In this document: positions 54,685 to 62,577 of the stretch, in pieces | Position numbering within the stretch: the first letter of the stretch is position 1 | Layout: every line of letters starts with the position of its first letter | Assembly: GCA_003963365.1 (NCBI GenBank) | Contig: RXJG01000002.1 | Location: 194,568-258,567 of the forward strand | Source of the DNA: Sphingobacteriales bacterium | GTDB lineage: Bacteria > Bacteroidota > Bacteroidia > Chitinophagales > Chitinophagaceae | DNA: 64,000 nt | Reading direction: 5' to 3' | Made by a program: the position numbers and the translations under genes | Notes under the pieces: generated by a model | The model's input: only the letters and a program-made list of their open reading frames with translations | What the model was told of the DNA's origin: nothing | The model's database searches: none

Positions 54685-56466
54685 ATGAAGACAGTAGTTA
54701 TAGCTCATTATGGTATTGATAGAAAGATAACCAGCGATGAATGTGTTGAAGCTCTTGGAATAAAAGAGAGTCCGGAAATTGAGTTTGTTGATTTTGAGGC
54801 AGGCCATGCAAAGTTGAGTGAATTGTACGACTTGCCCTTTGAAAATATTGCGCTTGCACAACAACGAAAATTTGCTGAAATATTAAAGCCAGTTTTGGAT
54901 TCGAACCCGGATGCCCACGTTGCCTATTTTGGCCTTACACCCATTCCTGTGGCTTTTCATTTGGGCTATTTAGTTGGCAATACTCATACTTATACCATAT
55001 ATCAGCTTCATCACAAACAAAATAAATGGTTAGCAGAAACTGCAATGCCATACGATGGGTACAAATTTGAAATTATTCAGCCTTCATTACCCAAGGAAAT
55101 ACAAAAAGGAAAGGGAGATGTAACAGTGAGGATTGGCACGTCTTTCAACATTGACCCGCAAGCTACGTACGAAGTAATAGTGAACCCGGCAAATGAGTTT
55201 GATATTTCTTTGATTACACCTCATGTTGATTCACTTTTTTCACAAGCAAATATTCAGGCTGTGGCAGAGTCTTTTCAGGAGGTGCTTAATACCTATGCCA
55301 ATAAACTCACCGACCGTGAGCAAATACATTTATTTATTGCTGGTTCTTCTGGCCTTCCCTTTGCACTCGGAACAAGAATAAACCCTACTATTTATCCTTA
55401 TGTTCAAACCTATCAGTTTAGCAGAGATCATACTCCTAAATACAGAGAGGCTATTCTTATATCAAGAGAAATCAATGATAGAACTCCGCTTACAGAAGAG
55501 GATAAGGAACAAGCACATAAATTAAGGGAAGCCTGGGAGACTCAACTGCAAAATAAGATAAAGCCGTTCATCAAACTCATTACCGGGAGAAAATGGAATG
55601 ATTGGGTTCATTCAATATGTGAATCCGATGAAGAGTATAATTCACTCAGTCTTTATCTAAAAAAACCATGGAGCGATGTAATTAATATTGGTTTAACTAC
55701 TCTTAAAGACGACAAGATAGACCTTAACCAAAATAATATTGAAGATGGGTTTGAATATATTGAAAAAACCAATTCATGGCTACTTGATGATGGTTTTTTA
55801 AGTTGTGTGAAAAAGCGGCTTGAAAAAAACAAGAACACCGATATTATGCAGGCGGGTCGGTTATTCTTATTTCACGAGGCCTTACATTATAGTAGTGATG
55901 GCCATAAGTTAACAAGAGAAGTTGCAAATGGAATTGGTCAATTCCCGAAAGTGATTGAGGAGGCCGACTATCAAGCTGATGTTTGGGCATTGCTGACTGA
56001 ATATAAATATTGCTGCGTTTACGAAACGGATAAACTAAAGAATGGGCTGAAAGAGTTTTTCTGTAATGCTATCGAAACAGCAGCTGAAACAATGTGGAGT
56101 TTTATGGATACAGGTATCGAATTAAGTGCAGTTCAAATACGGGGAATGAACCGCTTTCTTAACTGGTACTGGCAATGGATTTTAATTGAAAACATAAAAG
56201 GCAAAGGAACATTAGCTGATATCGTTCAGATTCTTTTGGATAAACCAATTATTGAGTTTGCCGGTGTTCCTCTTGACTTACGTGGGTATAGAACTTATTT
56301 TAAGCTAAACATTCGTCAACAATCAAGGATGCAGATTTCGGCTTTTATAAGAAACAGAGTTTACAGATTTGCGCCAAATGAAATACAAAATATTGTAGAT
56401 GGTTTCAGGCAATTAAATGGAGAAAAGATAAAGATTGCTTTGAAAAGCTACCAGGTATCTCTATAA
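54685..56466 (+). CDS. SAVED-domain CBASS effector with a C-terminal HExxH zincin-like domain
   Basis: 593 residues. Residues about 1-270 fit SAVED, a fusion of two CARF-like units: HVAYFGLTPIPVAFHLGYLV (first) and HLFIAGSSGLPFALGTRINP (second). SAVED binds cyclic trinucleotides or related messengers. Residues about 290-593 do not look like the HNH, DUF4297 or TM effectors: the sequence LFLFHEALHY gives H397-E398-x2-H401, followed at 24 residues by E425/E426 in EEADYQADVW, the arrangement of a gluzincin-type zinc protease. The effector may therefore act by cutting host proteins. No signal peptide. Confidence 0.8.
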   Translation: MKTVVIAHYGIDRKITSDECVEALGIKESPEIEFVDFEAGHAKLSELYDLPFENIALAQQRKFAEILKPVLDSNPDAHVAYFGLTPIPVAFHLGYLVGNTHTYTIYQLHHKQNKWLAETAMPYDGYKFEIIQPSLPKEIQKGKGDVTVRIGTSFNIDPQATYEVIVNPANEFDISLITPHVDSLFSQANIQAVAESFQEVLNTYANKLTDREQIHLFIAGSSGLPFALGTRINPTIYPYVQTYQFSRDHTPKYREAILISREINDRTPLTEEDKEQAHKLREAWETQLQNKIKPFIKLITGRKWNDWVHSICESDEEYNSLSLYLKKPWSDVINIGLTTLKDDKIDLNQNNIEDGFEYIEKTNSWLLDDGFLSCVKKRLEKNKNTDIMQAGRLFLFHEALHYSSDGHKLTREVANGIGQFPKVIEEADYQADVWALLTEYKYCCVYETDKLKNGLKEFFCNAIETAAETMWSFMDTGIELSAVQIRGMNRFLNWYWQWILIENIKGKGTLADIVQILLDKPIIEFAGVPLDLRGYRTYFKLNIRQQSRMQISAFIRNRVYRFAPNEIQNIVDGFRQLNGEKIKIALKSYQVSL

Positions 56467-56483
56467 AAGGTTTGAGAAACCGG

Positions 56484-58448
56484 TTAGACTCCAGCTTTCT
56501 CGTTTTTCAACTTCTCTACCTCCTCCCCAATCAAGCGTTTTACCTCCATCTTAACCTGGTAAAAATTATCCATTACTTGCTGTTGGGCTACGGTAGAAAT
56601 TACAGGAATGTTTTTATAAGCACCTACTTCAGTATTTAACTTTTCAGCATCATTGATAATCTCCGCATGAAACATTTTGAGTTTGATTTTTTCATCAGGA
56701 TTATCAGCAACTAAACCTACAAACTCGCCGGAAGAAAGGGTAGCAATTTTACTTGCAGGTATGGCGCTGTCCAACTGTTTGGAATGACTAATTGATGTAT
56801 CGGTACGGTTTACGGAAACACTCTGCCGGTCCTGCATAATTTTTCCGAAACGTTCCGATAAGAGTTTAGAAGTCTCACCCATTACCTGGCCACTGATTAT
56901 GTTGCCGGTGATGTTTATAATTACATCGGCCTGTTCTTTTCCATAATCTTTTTTCAACTGGCTAAAATCCTGCATGGCTAAAGTAGTAGCTACTTTGTTG
57001 CTTCTTGCAGTTGCAATAAGGCTGTCTATGTTGTTAAAATAAATTGTTGGAAATTCATCAAAAACCAAGCTGCATTTGTGCATTCCTTTTTTGTTTACCT
57101 GTCGCACCAATCTAGAAATATAAAGAGATAATACAGCCCCATAGATTTGCTGCTTCTCTGGATTATTACCCACGCAAACTATTTTTGGTTGCTTTGGGTT
57201 ATTGATGTCGAGTGTAAAATCATTGCCGCTTAATACCCAATACAGCTGAGGCGAAGCCAGTCTTGCCATACCAATTTTTGCTGAAGCCACCTGTCCCTCC
57301 AATTGTTCCATTGCATCGTTTTGATAAGCGGTGATAAAAGGATTTACGAGCACTTCAATTTCAGGTTGTGTATTCAAGACAGGAAATAGTTCATCATACT
57401 CTGCCTGCATCAATTCAATTACATGCGGTAGGGTGCAATATTTCCCATCTGCATACTTTCTCAAAAACCAAATAATGGCGGTAACAAAGTTGATAGGTGA
57501 CTCTACAAAGAAGTCTCCCTGCTTATTAATCCATTCCCTGTTTAAACCTAACAAAATTGTTCTTGCACTTTCAGTGGCATCCGTAATATCATTCATGGTT
57601 GAAGGGTCGAGCGGATTGCAGCGATGTGATACTGAAAGGTTATCAAAGTTGATAACATAGAATGAAGGATTTATTTCATATCGGTGTTTGTTTTGCTGTA
57701 GCCAGTTATAAACTATTCTGCTTAAATCATCGTACTTAAAATCGTACACAAACATGGCAAACCCTTTTTCAATGTGCTGTTTGATGACATGCTGAATTAC
57801 AAACCAGCTCTTACCGGCTCCAGGGCTTCCAATAACCAATAAACCTCTGAATGGATTAATAATGTTTATCCAGCTTTTTCGTGTCTGCCGCTTTAAATTG
57901 TATTTAGCAGGTAGGTTAATGGAGTATTCATTCGTAAGCAACCGCTCTTCTTGCGGAAAAGTTTCATTTAATGAATTAAATACATCATCAGAAAGATTGA
58001 GTTTAATTAAACGACTTAATAAATTACCGCCAGCCAGTATTAATAAAAAGCCAATGCCTGTAATAATCATGTAAACTACTGCAACTATTTCAATCGTTTC
58101 ATTCAACTGAAAAAACCAATTGCTGCCAAAGAAAAGCAGCAAGCCAATTAACAGGTATGCTGCAATGCTTCGCTTGTTTATCTTTTCATCCTTTTTGCCT
58201 TGTGCACCAAGTAAAGAAATTATCAATAAGCCAACTGCAATAAGTTTTGAAATAAATATCCCATTAAACAATCCTGTCTGGCTGATGTTTTTCATCAATC
58301 GGTCTGTAATGGTGCTGGTTATTTCCCAATGCTCAAAAGCCCGGTAACAGAAATAGTAAAAATGCAGCAGCAAAATAAAGATGCTGGCAAACCTTGTAAG
58401 GTCAATTATTTTCCGCAATCCCTGTTCATTTTCTCCAGTAACTGACAT
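56484..58448 (-). CDS. VirD4/TraD-like coupling protein (mobilisation)
   Basis: 654 residues. Four N-terminal membrane segments (about 17-140), Walker A GSPGAGKS (207-214), Walker B LVFDEFPTIYF, and the HerA/VirD4-like ATPase core. It brings the relaxase-DNA complex to a type IV secretion channel. It follows the relaxase gene with a 15-bp gap and converges on the CBASS operon. Confidence 0.9.
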   Translation of the reverse strand: MSVTGENEQGLRKIIDLTRFASIFILLLHFYYFCYRAFEHWEITSTITDRLMKNISQTGLFNGIFISKLIAVGLLIISLLGAQGKKDEKINKRSIAAYLLIGLLLFFGSNWFFQLNETIEIVAVVYMIITGIGFLLILAGGNLLSRLIKLNLSDDVFNSLNETFPQEERLLTNEYSINLPAKYNLKRQTRKSWINIINPFRGLLVIGSPGAGKSWFVIQHVIKQHIEKGFAMFVYDFKYDDLSRIVYNWLQQNKHRYEINPSFYVINFDNLSVSHRCNPLDPSTMNDITDATESARTILLGLNREWINKQGDFFVESPINFVTAIIWFLRKYADGKYCTLPHVIELMQAEYDELFPVLNTQPEIEVLVNPFITAYQNDAMEQLEGQVASAKIGMARLASPQLYWVLSGNDFTLDINNPKQPKIVCVGNNPEKQQIYGAVLSLYISRLVRQVNKKGMHKCSLVFDEFPTIYFNNIDSLIATARSNKVATTLAMQDFSQLKKDYGKEQADVIINITGNIISGQVMGETSKLLSERFGKIMQDRQSVSVNRTDTSISHSKQLDSAIPASKIATLSSGEFVGLVADNPDEKIKLKMFHAEIINDAEKLNTEVGAYKNIPVISTVAQQQVMDNFYQVKMEVKRLIGEEVEKLKNEKAGV

Positions 58449-58463
58449 ACATTATTTTTAAAA

Positions 58464-59744
58464 TTATGAATTTGGATTCTTGCGTTTTTTCTTCCGTTTC
58501 TTTTTTAATAATGAGTAAGGCGTGTTACCGAATTGCTCTTTTGCAGAAAGCAAAACATCAAGTAGATTGTCTTTAGTTGTCGAAACCGTATCGGTTCTTT
58601 CTTTGTCTTTTCCCACACTGATTTCCTTACCAACTCCACCTGATGAATGACTGCTTTCTTTATCTTCTTGCTTTATTGCATTTTCAACTGAAGGATTTGA
58701 AAGTTTGCTTTGGATAGCTGCTACACTGTAACCTTTACCCAAATCACTTCCGTTAAAAACACATTTGTTTTGATTATCAACAAACGTAATTCCATACAAT
58801 CTGCCTTCTGCATTTTGCCGCAAAAGGGTGTAGATGTTTTTCTGTTTTAAATTCTCCACCAAGTCTTTCATTGATTCCGGAGATTGACCGATACATTCAT
58901 CAAGCTTTGCTTTTACAAAAGGTCTCAGTTCTTCCTTTGCCGATTCATTTGTTTCAAACTTTTTCTCCAGGTTATCCAACGTGGGCTTGCAGGAAATTGA
59001 ACTTGCTTTAATGGGCACACCAACTTTATTTCCTTCTGCATCCAGCACACGGTAAATCAATCCACGGGTCTTGTAAATTCTCCCATCTTCTTTGCCTCTG
59101 TCGGCAACTGTATTGAACTGTTTCAATGCAGCATTAAATTCTGGCAACGAAGTAAACTTGTATTGACTGAAAACTGAACCCACCACATTTGAAATACTTC
59201 TTTTGGTTTCAACTTTTCCATAAACCACTCTTTCTGCATCAACAGGTTTAATGCCTGGGCTTCTAAGTTTTTGCTGCCGTTCTGCTTTTATCAATTCATA
59301 AGTTTGTTCTATTTGCTTTCTTGCTTTTTCAGATTGATTTCTTCCAATGTTGTGAGTATTAATTCTGCTGCCATCAGCTTTAATGGTGGTACTTACAATG
59401 TGTATGTGCGGATGCCCGGCATCTTCGTGTTTATAAACGAGAAACGGTTGCTCACCAAAACCAATCTTGTTCATGTAGTCATTTGCAATCTGTAACAGCT
59501 TACTCTCTGCTAATTTTTCCGAAGGGTCAAAGTTGAGTGATACATGCAATGTTTTCGTTGCTGCTCTTTCATTCAAACTATTCAATCTTTCAAAGCCTGC
59601 CAGCTTCTGATAAAAGTTCATCTCTTTTGCATCTTTGAGGTAATTGGCTGCATAAAGACAAATAGCATTTCCTTTTTGCACTTTCTTCTCGTTGTAGTTA
59701 AGTGCAGCTTCAAAACTTTTCGGTATGGTTATTTTTGCAACCAT
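58464..59744 (-). CDS. Relaxase/mobilisation nuclease
   Basis: 426 residues. The histidine triad H106, H111, H113, H115 (HEDAGHPHIHIVST) of MOB-type relaxases (PF03432) and likely nicking Tyr Y17 near the N-terminus. It cuts at oriT and leads the strand out. The C-terminal 200 residues (about 190-426) are basic and unassigned, ending in KKKRKKKRKN. It overlaps the upstream accessory gene by 16 bp. Confidence 0.92.
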   Translation of the reverse strand: MVAKITIPKSFEAALNYNEKKVQKGNAICLYAANYLKDAKEMNFYQKLAGFERLNSLNERAATKTLHVSLNFDPSEKLAESKLLQIANDYMNKIGFGEQPFLVYKHEDAGHPHIHIVSTTIKADGSRINTHNIGRNQSEKARKQIEQTYELIKAERQQKLRSPGIKPVDAERVVYGKVETKRSISNVVGSVFSQYKFTSLPEFNAALKQFNTVADRGKEDGRIYKTRGLIYRVLDAEGNKVGVPIKASSISCKPTLDNLEKKFETNESAKEELRPFVKAKLDECIGQSPESMKDLVENLKQKNIYTLLRQNAEGRLYGITFVDNQNKCVFNGSDLGKGYSVAAIQSKLSNPSVENAIKQEDKESSHSSGGVGKEISVGKDKERTDTVSTTKDNLLDVLLSAKEQFGNTPYSLLKKKRKKKRKNPNS

Positions 59745-60124
59745 TGCTCGTAGAGTTGGTTCATCCGTAATTTGATTTCATCTACCTTGTTTATAAGCAC
59801 TTTTTGCAAACCGTCATACTGCATTACCCAACTTCTAAACTCCGGTATCTTATCCAGCAGGTGCAGTTTGTGCACGGCCTGGTTAAAATTGTTGCCGATG
59901 GCATTGAGTTCTTTTTTCAATCCCAGCATATCCAGTAAAAAATCATCAGCACTTTCATTTCTGTACTTTACAGTAACGGGTTTTTGCAGTGCTACTTTGC
60001 GCAGGTAACCGCTGGTATCTTTTTCGGTAGTTTGTTGCTGAAATTTTTCAAGCTGGTTGAACTCGATTTCATTCATCCGCACCACCACCATTTTTCGTCT
60101 CACTTCTTTTTCACTTTTCTTCAT
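59729..60124 (-). CDS. Relaxosome accessory protein (MobC/MobA-like)
   Basis: 131 residues. A ribbon-helix-helix-like start (KMVVVRMNEIEFNQLEKFQQQT), then SGYLRKVALQKPVTVKYRNE and LKKELNAIGNNFNQAVHKL, matching relaxosome proteins that bind oriT. First gene of the mobilisation operon; the candidate oriT is just upstream. Confidence 0.85.
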   Translation of the reverse strand: MKKSEKEVRRKMVVVRMNEIEFNQLEKFQQQTTEKDTSGYLRKVALQKPVTVKYRNESADDFLLDMLGLKKELNAIGNNFNQAVHKLHLLDKIPEFRSWVMQYDGLQKVLINKVDEIKLRMNQLYEQWLQK

Positions 60125-60158
60125 GGTTTGTAGTTTTCTGTTTCAATACCCCGAAGCG

Positions 60159-60212
60159 ACTCCGGAGTGAAGGGCAAGATGACCCAAACGTATAACGTTT
60201 GTACATCTTGCC
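60159..60212. other. Candidate oriT upstream of the mobilisation genes
   Basis: A GC-richer stretch in the 310-bp gap between the accessory and AlbA_2 genes. It has a 10-bp palindrome ACTCCGGAGT (60159-60168) and an imperfect hairpin: GGCAAGATG (60173-60181) with CATCTTGCC (60204-60212), enclosing CAAACGT (60185-60191) and ACGTTTG (60195-60201). Such nested inverted repeats are usual at nick regions. The rest of the gap is plain AT-rich DNA. Confidence 0.55.
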
Positions 60213-60434
60213 ATGTGCAAGACCCGGCACATTATGCCTTGTAAAAGATGATTGTTGGAGAAAAAATAATAAGGGAAATATTTCAGCAGATTTTTATTCT
60301 TCATCACTATTCATTTTCACGTTAAAAAATCTTGATAAGACAAAGGTAAAATCCATGCCATTTGAAGCGGTTGCCTGACTAAATTTTAGCCATGTAAGAG
60401 CGGCTTTTGCAGATTCGTATCAGCATTTAAGAAC

Positions 60435-61769
60435 TTACTTGTTAGGATGGTTGGCAGAGCTCTTCAGAATTTCAAGTACTTCATTCAGTTTGTCATCTAT
60501 TATCAGTATTTCTCTTGAGGCATATTCTTTTCGTTTTACATCAAAATCCCAGTTATAAATTAATAACTCTTTAAGAGAATTATAGTACCCCAAATACATT
60601 TCAAATTCATTCATGTCATACTCTGGATAACTGAAATTGGCATTTAAATAACCTGCCGCATCGTAATGAAGGAAATGGAATAAGCTACTCTGTTGTTCTT
60701 GGAGAGGGTATCTTTCAAATAATATAGTATGCGTTATACTTTTTTGGTGCAACCCGGCGCCACCTGATAACATACCAATTATTAATTCAATATTGAATGC
60801 AGGATTATTTAAAATTAGTCTGCAAGAAGTCGGTTCATCATCATAAATTATTTCAATCTCTGTATCTGGTGGTAAGTGAATTTTATTCGGCAATAATTCT
60901 TTCAATAGCTGGTTGAAATTCCACGATAAATTATGAACAAACGATTTATCCCTTACCGGTATTTCATGTATATATAATGAAGTGGATGGAACCGGTGTAT
61001 TCGTTATCATCGGACCTGATGAAAGCCGGTCAAAACCCTTGTTAATACCAATATGCCATGAATCCTTAAAATATCCGCTTAGCGATTTTAAAATCATGTA
61101 CGGCAGTAATCCATTTACAAACGAAATAAAATGTTTAGATTCCTTCAAAATCATATTCGCATCCTGCTCATTTAACAAGCTTCTGAAGTAAGTGAACTCA
61201 TAATTTCCCCAGGGTACAATATCCCCAACCATTTGCATTCGCTTATTGAATTCAAATCCAATTCTAAATGAAGAAGTATAATTGGGCTCTCCTGTATTTT
61301 GAAAAAGCCATTGCAATTGCCCATCTGTTACTAATCTTTTGCCATGACTGGTTCTTATATAATAAATACGCTTGTCTATTTCATGATTGCTTCTCTTTTC
61401 TATAAATGCATGTGGAATAGTTTTTCGCTTAGGAATATAAACAACTAAAGCTTTATTGTCGTTTTCCTCAACAAATTCGGTAGGTGCTTCAATTACCGGA
61501 CTGATATTGTCAAAACAAATACTGTGAATCTTTCCTTTCAGTTCATCTACGTTAATATTTATTCCAGTTTCAAAACTTCCATCATCCTTCATTCCAAAAA
61601 TTATTTTGCCCCCGTTTCGATTTGCCAAGGCCACCATTTCGCAGGCTATATCTTTTCGGTTTTTATCATCCAGATTGGTGATTTTATCAAAGGATTTCAA
61701 TTCAATGCTGGCGTTTTCCTTTTCTTTTGATTGCGCTATCTGTTTTAATATTTCGGCAGTCACTTTCAT
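60435..61769 (-). CDS. AlbA_2 (Schlafen-like) protein
   Basis: 444 residues. The N-terminal AlbA_2 domain (about 15-150): SIELKSFDK, IACEMVALANRNGGKIIFGMKDDG, HEIDKRIYYIRTSHGKRL. The remainder (about 160-444) is unassigned. Related proteins act in RNA cleavage, phage defence or transcription. The function here is unknown, but as cargo of this island it is a defence candidate. Confidence 0.75.
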   Translation of the reverse strand: MKVTAEILKQIAQSKEKENASIELKSFDKITNLDDKNRKDIACEMVALANRNGGKIIFGMKDDGSFETGININVDELKGKIHSICFDNISPVIEAPTEFVEENDNKALVVYIPKRKTIPHAFIEKRSNHEIDKRIYYIRTSHGKRLVTDGQLQWLFQNTGEPNYTSSFRIGFEFNKRMQMVGDIVPWGNYEFTYFRSLLNEQDANMILKESKHFISFVNGLLPYMILKSLSGYFKDSWHIGINKGFDRLSSGPMITNTPVPSTSLYIHEIPVRDKSFVHNLSWNFNQLLKELLPNKIHLPPDTEIEIIYDDEPTSCRLILNNPAFNIELIIGMLSGGAGLHQKSITHTILFERYPLQEQQSSLFHFLHYDAAGYLNANFSYPEYDMNEFEMYLGYYNSLKELLIYNWDFDVKRKEYASREILIIDDKLNEVLEILKSSANHPNK

Positions 61770-61830
61770 TTACAATAATTTGTTTTCTATATTATAAATT
61801 TAAGAGGTAAACTATTAATAAAAAAAGGGC

Positions 61831-62304
61831 CTAAACAAGCCCTTCATCAGCAAAAGAATAATATCCCTCACTTGTTATAATTATGTGGTCAATTGTTCTT
61901 ATATCATGGTACTTTGCTGCTTCTTTTATTTTAATTGTTAATTCTTCATCTGCTCTGCTTGGTTTCAAATTTCCTGAAGGATGATTATGTGATAAAACTA
62001 TTGATACTGCCAATGATTTTATTGCAGCAGCCAATATCAATCTTGGGTCTGCCACAGTACCGGTAATGCCACCTGATGAAGCATCATATACACCAATTAC
62101 TCTGTTAGCCCTGTTAAGAAAAAGAACTTTAAACTCTTCCAGCATTTCAATTTTGTTTCCATCCCAAATTTGTTTCAATACATCATAGATGTCCTTTGAG
62201 TCTCTGATTAATGGCCTTTCAGAAGCTTTTACTTTTGATTTGTAAATCAATTCCACTTCTGCTACTCTTGTCCATTCTGGTAAATTCATTGATAACTGTT
62301 CCAT
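61831..62304 (-). CDS. RadC-like JAB-domain protein
   Basis: 157 residues. The JAMM metal site is complete: E57 (EEFKV), H106, H108 (SHNHPSG), S110 and D119. It lacks the N-terminal HhH part of chromosomal RadC. Such short RadC/YeeS-type proteins are common on mobile elements; role unclear. Confidence 0.9.
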   Translation of the reverse strand: MEQLSMNLPEWTRVAEVELIYKSKVKASERPLIRDSKDIYDVLKQIWDGNKIEMLEEFKVLFLNRANRVIGVYDASSGGITGTVADPRLILAAAIKSLAVSIVLSHNHPSGNLKPSRADEELTIKIKEAAKYHDIRTIDHIIITSEGYYSFADEGLV

Positions 62305-62373
62305 AACTCATTTTTTAATTGTTTTAAAATTAATTACAGAACATGCCCTGGCTTTTGGCAATAAAGGCCATGA

Positions 62374-62526
62374 AGCAACGGAATAAATAGTATCTCAAAC
62401 TTTGATGGAACAGATTTCTTTATGCCGGAATTTCATGGCTACTTCAGCAGCCAAAAGGCGAACTTTGTGAAAGCAATTAATGAAGGGAAATTGTCTAATC
62501 ATCCCAAATCAATCAGCATATTTTGA
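62374..62526 (+). pseudogene. Possible gene remnant before the SEC-C gene
   Basis: A frame open from 62374 to a TGA at 62524-62526 reads GTDFFMPEFHGYFSSQKANF, which looks coding, but no start except the ATG at 62422 (34 codons) is found and no family is recognised. It may be the tail of a decayed gene. The remaining part of the 273-bp gap holds nothing visible. Confidence 0.3.
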
Positions 62527-62577
62527 AAACACCTAGTGAAGGATTTTGACGATTTTTGCATATTAAATGAACCGTTA

